The notes under the pieces were generated by a model. The model ran no database searches and had not been told where the DNA came from. It worked only from the letters and a program-made list of their open reading frames with translations. Positions 35,249 through 44,685 of a DNA stretch of 64,000 nt are shown here, piece after piece. The position numbers and the translations under genes are program-made. The stretch covers positions 11,174,001 to 11,238,000 of the forward strand of contig NC_021658.1 in NCBI RefSeq assembly GCF_000418325.1, in the 5' to 3' direction. The DNA comes from Sorangium cellulosum So0157-2. GTDB taxonomy: Bacteria > Myxococcota_A > Polyangia > Polyangiales > Polyangiaceae. Every line of letters begins with the position of its first letter. Positions within the stretch are counted from its first letter, which is position 1.

Positions 35249-36079
35249 TCAGCGCGGCGCTCGCTTCGTGGCCTCCCACCGCTCCAGCGTGACGACGAGT
35301 CGAGCCGCCCCGAGGATGCCGGCCGGGAGCACGATGAGCAGCGAGCAAGGCAGGAACGAGAGCAGCGCGAGTCCAAATCCGAAGCCCATCACCGCGGCGA
35401 GGTTCCGGCGCACGAACTCGATCCGCGCCGCCACGGGCACGCCGCGGATCGACAGCGGGCAATCGCAGAGGTCCCAGGCCCCCGCGAGCGCCGCCACCGC
35501 GAGCTGAAGCGGGACGACGACGACGCTCGCCGGCGCGAAGAGGAGACCCACGACGCCGAGGACGATGAGGATCGGGAGCGTGAAGGCGAGCGCCACGAGC
35601 GACGACTGCAGCGCGCGCCACATGTCCGCGAAGAAGCCGACCTCCGGCCACGCGGGCGCCCCGAGATCGGCCTCGGCCCTGCGCACCATCCGCTCCAGCG
35701 CGGGCCCCGAGAGCGGCTTCGCGAGCCCGAACGAGAGGGCGAGGGCGGCCACGAGCACCACCGCGAGCGAGAGGACCCGCAGCGCGGCCATGAGCACGGT
35801 CCAGAGCCACCCCGTCCCCGGCTCCTTCACGATCAGCTCGACGAGCGAGGGCGCGACCTTCACGCCGGCGATGGCGAGCACGACCGTGAGCACGAGCGCG
35901 AGGCTCGTAGGGACGAGCGCGAGCGGCCAGAGGTCCGGCGTGCGAAAGAGGTAACCGTAGCCGCCCAGCATGGCCTTGAGGCCCGCGCCGAAGCCGGGGC
36001 GCTCGAGCGGCGCGAGCCCCGCGGGCGGGCGCTGCGCGGGCGCGGTGGGAGAGCCGAGGGGAGCGTCGGGGGTGATCAT
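35249..36079 (-). CDS. EI24/CysZ-like integral membrane protein
   Basis: This is a 276-residue protein. After a Pro-rich cytoplasmic start it has the EI24-family layout: GFGAGLKAMLGGYGYLFRTP, then hydrophobic helices LALVPTSLALVLTVVLAIAG, VLSLAVVLVAALALSFGLAK, TLPILIVLGVVGLLFAPASV and FGFGLALLSFLPCSLLIVLP, with the conserved PLSGPALERMV after the second helix. Family members include the CysZ sulfate transporter, but no cysteine genes are nearby, so the substrate is open. The gene overlaps nothing and precedes pssA-like on the same strand. Confidence 0.8.
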   Translation of the reverse strand: MITPDAPLGSPTAPAQRPPAGLAPLERPGFGAGLKAMLGGYGYLFRTPDLWPLALVPTSLALVLTVVLAIAGVKVAPSLVELIVKEPGTGWLWTVLMAALRVLSLAVVLVAALALSFGLAKPLSGPALERMVRRAEADLGAPAWPEVGFFADMWRALQSSLVALAFTLPILIVLGVVGLLFAPASVVVVPLQLAVAALAGAWDLCDCPLSIRGVPVAARIEFVRRNLAAVMGFGFGLALLSFLPCSLLIVLPAGILGAARLVVTLERWEATKRAPR

Positions 36080-36130
36080 CCGGCGACGAACGTCTCAGCG
36101 GTCGGGCATCCGGTCAACGCCTCCCGCGCG

Positions 36131-37069
36131 CTAGACCCGCTCCTCCCCGCCCCGGGGACACGCCCCCAGCGCGGCGGCGGGCTCGCCCGGCGCGCCGCGG
36201 CGCCGCGCCGGAGGGCGCCAGAGCGACTCGGCGACGCCGAGCAGGACGTAAGCGCCGATCAGCCAGACAAGGACGTACCCCGGCGCCCAGCGGGTCGAGA
36301 TGAGCGCGCTCGAGCCGATGACGAGCGCGATCGACAGCGCGGCGCGGGCGTCGAGGCGGACATCCTTGAACGAGCGGAATCGCAGGGTCGACACCATCAG
36401 GAGCGAGAGGAGCAGCGTCGTCGCGAGGACCGCCGGCGCGACGCCGACCCCGGCGAGCTGCCCGTCCTCGAAGCCGTGGGTCATGACGATCGCGACGAGG
36501 ATCCCGGCCGCGCCGGTGACGGGGAGGCCGACGACGTACCGCGGCGGCGCCGACGAACCGCCCGCCTCGGCGAGGGAGAGGACGTTGAAGCGAGCGAGCC
36601 GGATCGCGCCGCACGCCGCGAACACGAACCCGCCGAGCACGCCGGCGAGGCCGAGGCGGTGCAGCGCCCACTGGTGCACGAGCACGGCCGGGGCCACGCC
36701 GAACGAGACGAGATCGGCCAGCGCGTCGAGCTCCCGCCCGAACGCGCTGTCGGTCCTGGTCATCCGCGCGACGCGGCCGTCGAGCGCGTCGAGGAGCATC
36801 GCGAAGAGGATGAGGCTCGCGGCGCGCCGGAAATCGTCGTCCGACCGCGCGGCGGCCGCGCGCCGTACCGCGTCCAGGCCGCAGAAGATGGATGACAGCG
36901 TGATCAGGTTCGGGAGGAGAAACAGCGCCTTTCCCGGGGTCCGCGGCGGCCGCCCCCGCGCCGCCTCGACGCGCGGCCGCTCGGGCCCCGCGCCTCGGCC
37001 TGGCCGTGGGCCCGGGGGGCGAAAGCGCGCGACGCCGCCGTCCCGTCTTCCTGGAGTGAGTGCTGACAT
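36131..37069 (-). CDS. pssA: CDP-alcohol phosphatidyltransferase, probable phosphatidylserine synthase
   Basis: This is a 312-residue protein. After an Arg/Pro-rich start it carries the CDP-alcohol phosphotransferase signature DGRVAR, eight residues, G, then RELD and ALAD, followed by membrane helices. KALFLLPNLITLSSIFCGLD just before it is typical of bacterial PssA. It would transfer a phosphatidyl group from CDP-diacylglycerol to serine at the inner membrane. The ATG at 37069 is chosen by length and by the start of the basic region, since no clear ribosome-binding site is seen. A phosphatidylglycerophosphate-type substrate is less likely given the PssA-like N-terminus. Confidence 0.85.
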   Translation of the reverse strand: MSALTPGRRDGGVARFRPPGPRPGRGAGPERPRVEAARGRPPRTPGKALFLLPNLITLSSIFCGLDAVRRAAAARSDDDFRRAASLILFAMLLDALDGRVARMTRTDSAFGRELDALADLVSFGVAPAVLVHQWALHRLGLAGVLGGFVFAACGAIRLARFNVLSLAEAGGSSAPPRYVVGLPVTGAAGILVAIVMTHGFEDGQLAGVGVAPAVLATTLLLSLLMVSTLRFRSFKDVRLDARAALSIALVIGSSALISTRWAPGYVLVWLIGAYVLLGVAESLWRPPARRRGAPGEPAAALGACPRGGEERV

Positions 37070-37248
37070 GATGGGGCGAGGTCTTCCAGGCGCCGCCTGG
37101 CCGCGCGGCCCCTGGCCCGCGGCCCGACGGGCCCGCTCGCCCGGCCTCGTAGTACACGAGGCCACGCGCCTTCAAGCCGGGAGCGCGACGCCTTGCGCGC
37201 ACGGCGCCCGCGCGCGCGCACGGCGCCCCCGGCCCGCGGCGAGGATCG

Positions 37249-37605
37249 CTAGCCCTGCAGATCGGTGCTGAGGAACACCTCGTGGATATCGAGCTTGCTC
37301 GGGCCCGCGAACATCTCCTTCGGCGCGCGGTTCCGGTGCGCCTCCGCGAACGCGGGGCTCCTCGTCCAGGCGATGAAGTCGTCCATCGACCGCCACCAGG
37401 TCTTGACCTCGTAGAACCCCTGCGCGTCCGGATCCGGGCTCCACGCGCCCGTCGCGTGGTCCAGCTTCATCGGCTTCGGCCTGTGCACCTCGTTCCGGAG
37501 GAAGCCGGGCGCGCGGTCGACCAGGTGCACCCGGTTCTTGAAGCGGTCCTCGAACTCGGCCTCGTGGCCCTCGGCGACGGGAATGCGGTTGGTGACGACG
37601 ATCAT
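37249..37605 (-). CDS. Antibiotic biosynthesis monooxygenase (ABM) domain protein
   Basis: This is a 118-residue protein with a strong AAGGAGGAGCC before the ATG. The ferredoxin-like ABM fold is seen in IVVTNRIPVAEGHEAEFEDR, then VDRAPGFLRNEVHRP, then FYEVKTWWRSMDDFIAWTRS and AFAEAHRN. Family members include cofactor-free monooxygenases and IsdG-type haem oxygenases; the GFLRNEV and W-rich strand are closer to the haem-degrading type. Which of the two it is cannot be decided by eye. Confidence 0.85.
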   Translation of the reverse strand: MIVVTNRIPVAEGHEAEFEDRFKNRVHLVDRAPGFLRNEVHRPKPMKLDHATGAWSPDPDAQGFYEVKTWWRSMDDFIAWTRSPAFAEAHRNRAPKEMFAGPSKLDIHEVFLSTDLQG

Positions 37606-37850
37606 GGCTCCTCCTTGCTGGTGCCCCGGGACCCGCCCCGGCGCGGGCGATGGCGAGCTTAGCAGCGCGCCCGCCCGGCCGGGACCGCGCCGCGCACGTT
37701 GCCCCCGTTCGCTGCAGATAATCTTAGAATTTCTCAGAGCTCATCGTAACGCAGTCAATGACACGCGACCGGTCACGTCCAGGCGGCAGCTCCGACGAAA
37801 ACGGATTGACAAGTCCGCCTTTAGGAGCCCTCATCCCAGGAGGTCCGTTC

Positions 37851-38417
37851 ATGAACGATTCCGAGACGGCTCGCGGCGCCCGATCAGCAGCGGGGCTCGA
37901 TCGCTCCGAGATGGAGGGCGTGGTGCGCCGGAACATCCAGGCGCTCCTGCAGGTCCGGAAGGAGAGCGAGCGCAACAAGGGCTTCCAGGAGGCCCTCGCT
38001 GACGCGATCACCAAGTTCACGGGGAGCATGACGTTCGTCTTCCTCCACGCCACCGTCTTCGGGGGCTGGATCGTGGTGAACACGGGCGTCATCCCCGGCC
38101 TCAAGCCGTTCGACCCGTTTCCGTTCGTGATGCTCGCGATGATCGCGTCGGTCGAGGCGATCTTCCTCTCGACCTTCGTGCTCATCAGCCAGAACCGCAT
38201 GCAGGCGCTCGCCGACAAACGCGCCGATCTCGACCTCCAGATCAACCTCCTGGCAGAGCACGAGGTCACCCGGCTCATCGAGCTCGTCGACGGCATCTCC
38301 AGGCACCTCAAGGTGCCCCGGACCAGCGACCCGCACCTCGAGGAGCTCAAGAAAGATGTCCACCCCGAGGTGGTGCTGGAGGAGATCGAGCGCGCGCAGC
38401 GGGATATAACGGAGTAG
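37851..38417 (+). CDS. DUF1003 membrane protein
   Basis: This is a 188-residue protein; AGGAGG lies seven bases before the ATG. It matches the DUF1003 layout: a basic N-terminal helix, then FTGSMTFVFLHATVFGGWIV with the first membrane helix, FDPFPFVMLAMIASVEAIFL with the second, and then LISQNRMQALADKRADLDLQ continuing INLLAEHEVTRLIELVDGI. The C-terminal tail is acidic. The function of the family is unknown. A TTGACA at 37806 may be part of its promoter. Confidence 0.85.
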   Translation: MNDSETARGARSAAGLDRSEMEGVVRRNIQALLQVRKESERNKGFQEALADAITKFTGSMTFVFLHATVFGGWIVVNTGVIPGLKPFDPFPFVMLAMIASVEAIFLSTFVLISQNRMQALADKRADLDLQINLLAEHEVTRLIELVDGISRHLKVPRTSDPHLEELKKDVHPEVVLEEIERAQRDITE

Positions 38418-38851
38418 TCAATACGGACTCTCCCTAGAGGAGCACCGGCTTCGCCTGATCCCACGGTGAGGTGGCGTATCGCATGCTCCGTCGTCCGCAG
38501 ACGGCGCGCCCACGCGCCGGAACGCCTCGGATCGAGCCCGAGGATTGTCCGGGAAATCACGGAGGTTTTTGGCGGGATTCAGCGCTCGCCAGCGCGACTC
38601 GAAGATCGTACTGCGGGTGATATTGTCAAATCTCTCACGAACCACTCTTGCAGGGTCGTGAGTTACATGTTACTCGGATGGCGTCCCGGGCGTCGATTGT
38701 ACGATGTCCGCGCTGAACAGAACCGGGCACGGTGGCGCAGTGAGCCGTCCCGAGCGCGGCGCCGCCGCAAGGGCGTCCTCTTCTATAGCCTAGCCTCATC
38801 CGCGCAGGCTCGTGGCGTTTTGCCACGCATTCACCATCGACCCAGAGGAAT
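38418..38851. other. Promoter region of the glycan operon
   Basis: There is no gene. It lies upstream of the long operon starting at 38852. A hairpin CGTGGC-GTTTT-GCCACG (38811-38827) sits in the presumed leader, 24 bp before the ATG, where it could affect translation. A TATAGCC at 38784 is a possible -10-like element, but no matching -35 was found. Confidence 0.4.
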
Positions 38852-39970
38852 ATGGCCAGTCACGTCCTCATCACCGGTGGAGCGGGCTTCATCGGCTCGC
38901 ACGTCGCCGACGAGCTCCTGCGCCAAGGGCATCGCGTCCGGGCGCTCGACAACCTCATCCCGCAGGTGCACGGGCCCGAGCGCCGGCGCCCGGCGTACCT
39001 CGACCCGGAAGTCGAGCTCATCGTGGGTGACGTCCGGGACCGGGACGCGGTGAAGTCGGCATTACGCGGCGTGGACGTCGTTTACCACTTCGCGGCCATG
39101 GTCGGGGTCGGACAGAGCATGTACAAGATCGCGGAGTACACCTCGGTCAACAACCTCGGCACCGCCGTGCTCCTGGAAGAGCTCGCCGAGAGGCCGGTCT
39201 CGAGGCTGATCGTCGCGTCCAGCATGAGCGTGTACGGCGAGGGGCTCTACCGGACCGCCTCGGGCGCCGTGGTCCCCGGCGCGGGCCGCCCGCTCGATCA
39301 GCTGAAGCGCGGCGACTGGGAGGTCCGGAGCGAGGCGGGCGAGGCGCTCGCGCCGATCCCGACCCCCGAGTCCAAGACGCCGGCGCTCGAGTCGGTCTAT
39401 GCGCTCTCCAAGTACGATCAGGAGCGGCTCTGCCTGACGATCGGACGCGCCTACAACATCCCGACCGTCGCCCTCCGCTTCTTCAACGTGTACGGCCGCC
39501 GCCAGGCCCTCTCCAACCCGTACACCGGCGTCCTCGCCATCTTCGCCTCCCGGCTCCTCAACGATCGTCCGCCCCTCATCTTCGAGGACGGCCTGCAGCG
39601 GCGCGACTTCGTGAGCGTCGCCGACATCTCCCGCGCCTGCGTCCGGGTCCTCAGCGCCGACGCCGCGGTGGGCCAGGTGCTCAACATCGGCAGCGGGCGG
39701 TCGTACACCGTGCGCGAGGTCGCCGATCACGTCCGCAAGGTGATGGGGAAGGACCGGATCGAGCCCGAGATCACCGGGAAATCGCGGCTGGGCGACATCC
39801 GGCACTGCTTCGCGGACATCGGCGCGGCGCAGCGCAAGATCGGGTATGAGCCCCAGGTCACCCTCGAGGAGGGGCTCCGCGATCTCGCCGGCTGGCTCGA
39901 GGGCCAGGTGGCGAAGGACGCTGTCGCCCAGGCCCGCGCCGAGCTGGAGTCCCGGGGGCTGACGGTATGA
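38852..39970 (+). CDS. NAD-dependent epimerase/dehydratase (extended SDR, nucleotide-sugar)
   Basis: This is a 372-residue protein. The Rossmann motif GGAGFIGSH is at residues 9-17 and the catalytic Tyr183/Lys187 are in YALSKYDQER. FFNVYGRRQALSNPYTGVLA and RRDFVSVADISRACV are typical of UDP-glucose/dTDP-glucose epimerase-type enzymes. An insert of about 45 residues before the YxxxK carries WEVRSEAGEALAP. The substrate is likely a UDP- or GDP-sugar used by the glycosyltransferases downstream. First gene of the operon; it overlaps the next by 4 bp (ATGA). Confidence 0.88.
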   Translation: MASHVLITGGAGFIGSHVADELLRQGHRVRALDNLIPQVHGPERRRPAYLDPEVELIVGDVRDRDAVKSALRGVDVVYHFAAMVGVGQSMYKIAEYTSVNNLGTAVLLEELAERPVSRLIVASSMSVYGEGLYRTASGAVVPGAGRPLDQLKRGDWEVRSEAGEALAPIPTPESKTPALESVYALSKYDQERLCLTIGRAYNIPTVALRFFNVYGRRQALSNPYTGVLAIFASRLLNDRPPLIFEDGLQRRDFVSVADISRACVRVLSADAAVGQVLNIGSGRSYTVREVADHVRKVMGKDRIEPEITGKSRLGDIRHCFADIGAAQRKIGYEPQVTLEEGLRDLAGWLEGQVAKDAVAQARAELESRGLTV

Positions 39971-41085
39971 GCGCCGCGGATCTCGATCCCCGCGGCGCGG
40001 CCGGGGAGCCGGGGCGACCGGCGCTGATCACCGGCGGCGCCGGCTTCATCGGGTCCAACGTTGCCCACCGCCTGCTCCAGGCGGGAGAGTCGGTGATCCT
40101 CTTCGACAACCTCTCGCGGCCCTCCGTGGCGCGCAACGTGGACTGGCTGAAGCGCGTCCACGGCGACCGCGTCACGCTGGTCGCCGGCGACGTGCGGGAC
40201 GCCGTCGCGGTCGCCGAGGTGGTCCGGCGCGCCTCCAGCGTCTTTCATTTCGCCGCCCAGGTCGCGGTGACCACCAGCCTGGTCCGGCCGGCGGAAGACT
40301 TCGAGATCAACGCCCGGGGGACGCTCAACGTCCTCGAGGCGATCCGCGCCCAGAGCGCCCCGCCGCCGCTCCTCTTCACGTCCACCAACAAGGTGTACGG
40401 CGGCCTCCCCGACGTCCCGCTCCAGCGCAGGGATCGGCAGTACGCGCCCGAGGATCCGAAGCTCCGCGCCGCCGGCATCTCGGAGGCCCGGCCGCTCGAC
40501 TTCCACAGCCCCTACGGGTGCTCGAAGGGCGCGGCGGATCAGTACGTGATCGATTATGCCCGCACCTTCGGGCTCCCCGCGGCGGTGTTCCGGATGAGCT
40601 GTATCTACGGGCCTCGCCAGTTCGGGACCGAGGACCAGGGGTGGGTGGCTCATTTCCTCCTCCAGGCGCTCCGGCGCGAGCCGATCACCCTCTACGGCGA
40701 CGGGATGCAGGTCCGGGACGTGCTGTTCATCGACGATCTCGTCGACGCCTTCCTCCTCGCCCGCAAGAACATCCGGCAGGTCTCCGCGACGGCGTTCAAC
40801 ATCGGCGGCGGCCCGGAGAACACTGTCAGCCTGCTCGAGCTGCTCGACCTCATCGAGGAGCTCGACGGCAAGCGCCCCGCGACCGGCTTCGAGGCGTGGC
40901 GCCCCGGCGATCAGCGCTACTACGTCTCCGATTGCCGCCGGTTCAACGCGGCGACGGGGTGGTGGCCGCGCGTCCGGTTCCGCGACGGCGTGCGCAAGCT
41001 GCACGGCTGGCTGCGCGAGATGACCGGCGCCGGCAAGGCCGCCGGGCAGGCGGCCGAGGAGCTCTGCATGGAGGGCGCCGAGTGA
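39967..41085 (+). CDS. CDP-paratose 2-epimerase-like nucleotide-sugar epimerase
   Basis: This is a 372-residue protein. It has GGAGFIGSN at 23-31 and Tyr183/Lys187 in SPYGCSKGAADQYVIDYART. FTSTNKVYGGLPDV and MSCIYGPRQFGTEDQGWVAH closely follow CDP-tyvelose (paratose 2-) epimerases. No CDP-glucose 4,6-dehydratase is present nearby, so the true substrate may be another 4-keto or hexose nucleotide. It overlaps the upstream stop (ATGA) and the downstream start (GTGA), so translation is coupled. Confidence 0.85.
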   Translation: MSAADLDPRGAAGEPGRPALITGGAGFIGSNVAHRLLQAGESVILFDNLSRPSVARNVDWLKRVHGDRVTLVAGDVRDAVAVAEVVRRASSVFHFAAQVAVTTSLVRPAEDFEINARGTLNVLEAIRAQSAPPPLLFTSTNKVYGGLPDVPLQRRDRQYAPEDPKLRAAGISEARPLDFHSPYGCSKGAADQYVIDYARTFGLPAAVFRMSCIYGPRQFGTEDQGWVAHFLLQALRREPITLYGDGMQVRDVLFIDDLVDAFLLARKNIRQVSATAFNIGGGPENTVSLLELLDLIEELDGKRPATGFEAWRPGDQRYYVSDCRRFNAATGWWPRVRFRDGVRKLHGWLREMTGAGKAAGQAAEELCMEGAE

Positions 41086-42383
41086 GGTTCGCGCTCGTCA
41101 ACCCGCCCTGGAGCTTCGAGGGGAGCATCTATTTCGGCTGCCGCGAGCCCCACCTGCCGCTCGAGTACGGCTACGCCAGGGCGCTGCTCGAGGCCGCGGG
41201 GCACGAGGCGGCGCTCGTCGACGCCCAGGCCCGGGGGCTCTCCCAGGCGGCGCTCCGCGACGAGGTGGCCGCGCTCCGCCCCGACGCCATCGTGGTGACC
41301 ACCGCGCCGAGCTACCTCTTCTGGCGCTGCGCCCCGCCCGAGCTCCGGGTCCCGCAGCAGACGCTCCACGCCCTGCGCGACGTGCCGGGCCTCCGGTTCG
41401 CGGTCGGCCCCCACGCCTCCACCACCCCCCGCGCCACCCTGCGCAAGCTCGGGGTCGACGCGGTGGTGATGGGCGAATGCGAGGAGGTCCTTGTCCAGCT
41501 CGCGGATCTGCCGCGCGCGCGCTGGGGCGAGATCGCCTCGATCGCCTATGTCGAAGGCGAGGAGGCGCGCGTCCAGGGCGGGCCGCGCGCGTCCGACATG
41601 GCGCGGCTCCCGGCCCTCCGCTGGGACGACGCGACGGTCGCGCGCCACGCCCACCACCACCACCGCTTCGACGCCGCGCCCGTCGGGCCGGGCGCCGAGA
41701 TCGAGGCGTCCCGCGGGTGCCCGTACCACTGCACCTTCTGCGCGAAGGACAACTTCCGCGATCGCTACCGCAAGCGGCCGCTCGCCGTGCTCCTCGACGA
41801 GCTCGACGGGCTCGTCGCGCAGGGCGTCCGCTACGTCTACTTCATCGACGAGATCTTCCTCCCGGACCGCCCGCTGCTCGAGGCGCTCGTGGATCGGCCG
41901 GTGTCGTTCGGCATCCAGATGCGCATCGACAACTGGAGCCGCGAGATGCTCGACCTGCTCGGGAAGGCGGGGTGCGTCTCGATCGAGGCCGGCGTGGAGA
42001 GCATCACGAAGGAGGGCAGGAGCCTCCTGGCCAAGCACTGCAGGCTCTCGACCGAGCAGCTCAGCGACCTCCTGATCCACGCCAAGAAGAGCGTCCCCTT
42101 CGTCCAGGCGAACCTGATCCAGTCGCAGACCGACGATCCCGCGGACGTCGCCGCCTTCCGGGAGCGGCTCCGGCAGCACGGCGTGTGGGCGAACGAGCCG
42201 GTGCCGATATTTCCCTACCCCGGGTCGCCCGATTACACGACGCGCTGGGGCCTGCCGGACGATCAGGCGTGGGAGCGCTCGGTCGCGCACTACCTCGGCC
42301 AGTTCGATCACTTCAGCGACCTCCAGGAGAGCCGCCCGCTCCCGCTCTCCGAGCTCGAGGTCGCGGCGCCCGGCCATGGTTGA
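41082..42383 (+). CDS. B12-binding-domain radical SAM protein
   Basis: This is a 433-residue protein. The N-terminal 150 residues match a cobalamin-binding-type Rossmann region (FALVNPPWSFEGSIYFGCRE, then PLEYGYARALLEAAGHEAAL, then MGECEEVLVQLAD). The radical SAM core has Cys213, Cys217 and Cys220 in ASRGCPYHCTFCAKDNFRDR. The GTG start overlaps the previous stop (GTGA), and no closer ATG fits. Such enzymes often methylate or rearrange unactivated carbons. In this operon the target is probably a sugar or a lipid-linked glycan, by context only. An 8-bp overlap links it to the next gene. Confidence 0.88.
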   Translation: MRFALVNPPWSFEGSIYFGCREPHLPLEYGYARALLEAAGHEAALVDAQARGLSQAALRDEVAALRPDAIVVTTAPSYLFWRCAPPELRVPQQTLHALRDVPGLRFAVGPHASTTPRATLRKLGVDAVVMGECEEVLVQLADLPRARWGEIASIAYVEGEEARVQGGPRASDMARLPALRWDDATVARHAHHHHRFDAAPVGPGAEIEASRGCPYHCTFCAKDNFRDRYRKRPLAVLLDELDGLVAQGVRYVYFIDEIFLPDRPLLEALVDRPVSFGIQMRIDNWSREMLDLLGKAGCVSIEAGVESITKEGRSLLAKHCRLSTEQLSDLLIHAKKSVPFVQANLIQSQTDDPADVAAFRERLRQHGVWANEPVPIFPYPGSPDYTTRWGLPDDQAWERSVAHYLGQFDHFSDLQESRPLPLSELEVAAPGHG

Positions 42384-43545
42384 CGCCCTGCCCTCCCCCG
42401 GCTCCGTCCTGATGACCGCCGACACGGTGGGCGGCGTCTTCTCCTACGCGATCGAGCTCGCGCGCGCGCTCGCGGAGCGCGGGGTCCGGACGTCGCTCGC
42501 CACCATGGGCGGGCCGCTCTCGGCGCCCCAGCGCGAGGCCGCGGGCCGCGTGCCCGGGCTCGCCGTCTTCGAGAGCTCCTTCCGGCTCGAGTGGATGGAC
42601 GACCCCTGGGACGACGTCGCGCGCGCCGGGGACTGGCTCCTCGAGCTCGAGGAGCGCGTCCGCCCGGACGTTGTCCACCTGAACGGCTACGCGCACGGCG
42701 CCCTCGGCTTCCGCGCCCCGAAGCTCGTGGTGGCCCACTCGTGCGTGCTCTCCTGGTGGACCGCCGTCCTCGGCGGGGAGGCGCCGCCGCGGTACGATCG
42801 CTACCGGCGCGAGGTGGCCCGCGGGCTCGCCGCCGCCGCCGCGGTCGTGGCGCCGACCCAGGCGATGCTCGACGCCCTCGTGCGCCACCACGGCGCGCTC
42901 GCGCCCTTCCGGGGCGCCCGGGCGGCGGTGATCCCCAACGCGGCCGACCCGGACCGGTTCGCCCCGGGCCCGAAGGACGAGGTCATCGTCGCGGTCGGAC
43001 GGCTCTGGGACCAGGCCAAGAACATCGCGGCCCTCGGCGAGGTGGCCCCTCGCCTGCCCTGGCCGATCCAGGTGGCCGGGAGCGACGTCCACCCCGGCGG
43101 GGGCAGCCGGCCCCTCCCGTCGCTCGAGCACCTCGGCGTGCTCTCGCCGTCCGGCGTCGCCGCCGCGCTCGCCCGCGCCTCGATCTGCGCGCACCCCGCC
43201 CGCTACGAGCCGTTCGGCCTGTCGGTCCTGGAGGCCGCGCTCTCCGGCTGCGCCCTCGTCCTCGGCGACATCCCCAGCCTGCGCGAGGTCTGGGGGGACG
43301 CGGCCCTCTACGTCGATCCCGGCGACACCGAGGCGCTCCGGCGCGCGCTCGCGGCGCTCGTCGACGATCCCGTAAGGCGGCAGGACATGGCGTCGCGCGC
43401 CCGCGCCCGCGCCGCCGCGTTCTCGCCGCGGCGGATGGCCCGGGGCTACCTGCACCTCTACGGCGAGCTCCTCGGGGGCAGCTCGCGAACGAGGCGCTCG
43501 CCGGCGCGCGAGGCGCCGCGCGCCGCCGCCGTGGGAGGCGAGTGA
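42376..43545 (+). CDS. GT4-family glycosyltransferase
   Basis: This is a 389-residue protein with GT-B fold. The N-domain begins SVLMTADTVGGVFSYAIELA. The C-domain has the nucleotide-sugar region EVIVAVGRLWDQAKNIAALG and the EX7E-type motif YEPFGLSVLEAALSGCALVL, followed by DIPSLREVWGDAALYVDPGD. A retaining transferase using a UDP- or GDP-sugar is expected. It shares the operon with three CgeB-type transferases. Confidence 0.88.
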   Translation: MVDALPSPGSVLMTADTVGGVFSYAIELARALAERGVRTSLATMGGPLSAPQREAAGRVPGLAVFESSFRLEWMDDPWDDVARAGDWLLELEERVRPDVVHLNGYAHGALGFRAPKLVVAHSCVLSWWTAVLGGEAPPRYDRYRREVARGLAAAAAVVAPTQAMLDALVRHHGALAPFRGARAAVIPNAADPDRFAPGPKDEVIVAVGRLWDQAKNIAALGEVAPRLPWPIQVAGSDVHPGGGSRPLPSLEHLGVLSPSGVAAALARASICAHPARYEPFGLSVLEAALSGCALVLGDIPSLREVWGDAALYVDPGDTEALRRALAALVDDPVRRQDMASRARARAAAFSPRRMARGYLHLYGELLGGSSRTRRSPAREAPRAAAVGGE

Positions 43546-43548
43546 GCC

Positions 43549-44685
43549 ATGCGCATCGTCCTGTTCTGCCACTCGCTCCTGTCCGACTGGAACCACGGCA
43601 ACGCGCACTTCCTCCGGGGCGTGGTCACCGAGCTCACCGAACGCGGGCACGAGGTCCGCGTCTTCGAGCCGCGCGACGCGTGGAGCCTCCAGAACCTCGT
43701 CGCCGACCACGGCGAGGCCCCGCTGCGCGAGGTGCGCGACGTCTACCCGCACGTCGACCCGATCCGCTACGACCTCGCCTCGCTCGACCTGGACGAGGCG
43801 CTCGAGGGCGCCGCGCTGGTCATCGTCCACGAGTGGAGCGAGCCGGAGCTGGTCGCCCGCGTCGGCGCCCACCGGGCCGGCGCGTCGTACCGGCTGCTCT
43901 TCCACGACACGCACCACCGGTCGGTCACCGATCCCGGCGCCATGGCCCGCTACGACCTCACCCACTACGACGGCGTCCTCGCCTTCGGCCGGGTGATCCG
44001 CGACCTCTACCTCGAGCGCCGCTGGGCCCGCCGGGCGTTCGTCTGGCACGAGGCCGCCGACGCGCGGGTCTTCCGCCCGCGCCGCGAGATCCAGCCCGAG
44101 CGCGATCTCGTGTGGGTCGGCAACTGGGGCGACGAGGAGCGCACGCGCGAGCTCGACGAGTTCCTCATCGGCCCGGCGCGCGACCTCGGCCTCTCCGCCC
44201 GCGTGCACGGGGTGCGCTACCCCGAGCACGCCCGCGCCGCGCTCGAGGCGGCCGGGGTCGAGTACCGCGGCTGGCTCCCCAACCACCGCGCGCCCGACGC
44301 GTTCGCGCGGGCGCGGGTGACCGTCCACGTGCCGAGGCGGCCCTACGTCGCGTCGCTCCCGGGCATCCCGACCATCCGGCCGTTCGAGGCCATGGCCTGC
44401 GCCATCCCGCTCGTCTGCTCGCCGTGGAGCGACGCGGAGGCGCTGTTCTCGCCCGGGCTCGACTACCTCGTCGCCCGCGACGGCGAGGAGATGAAGAAGC
44501 ACCTCCGCGCGCTCCTCGCCGAGCCCGCCATGGCCGCCGAGCTGGCGGAGCGGGGGCGCACGACGGTCCTCGCCCGCCACACCTGCGCCCACCGCGTCAA
44601 CGAGCTCCTCTGCATCTCGGCCGACCTCGGCATCGAGGTCGACCGCCCGGCGCCCGCCGCCACCACCCAGCGAGCCACCGCATGA
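43549..44685 (+). CDS. CgeB-type glycosyltransferase 1
   Basis: This is a 378-residue protein, four bases after the preceding stop. The N-terminal half reads LFCHSLLSDWNHGNAHFLRG. The C-terminal CgeB/GT1-like region reads VYPEHARAALEAAGVEYRG (with R for V at the start) and GIPTIRPFEAMACAIPLVCS, then DAEALFSPGLDYLVARDGEE. CgeB proteins were first described in spore-coat polysaccharide synthesis and recur in surface-glycan loci. It is a paralogue of the next two genes, with 4-bp overlap downstream (ATGA). Confidence 0.82.
   Translation: MRIVLFCHSLLSDWNHGNAHFLRGVVTELTERGHEVRVFEPRDAWSLQNLVADHGEAPLREVRDVYPHVDPIRYDLASLDLDEALEGAALVIVHEWSEPELVARVGAHRAGASYRLLFHDTHHRSVTDPGAMARYDLTHYDGVLAFGRVIRDLYLERRWARRAFVWHEAADARVFRPRREIQPERDLVWVGNWGDEERTRELDEFLIGPARDLGLSARVHGVRYPEHARAALEAAGVEYRGWLPNHRAPDAFARARVTVHVPRRPYVASLPGIPTIRPFEAMACAIPLVCSPWSDAEALFSPGLDYLVARDGEEMKKHLRALLAEPAMAAELAERGRTTVLARHTCAHRVNELLCISADLGIEVDRPAPAATTQRATA

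Noticed and set aside
38811-38827. Hairpin CGTGGC-GTTTT-GCCACG as a terminator
   Set aside because: It has no U-tract and lies just before a start codon, so a leader structure is more plausible.
42313-44592. Long minus-strand open frame opposite the glycosyltransferase genes
   Set aside because: Antisense shadow of the GT4 and CgeB genes; no ribosome-binding site or recognisable domain.
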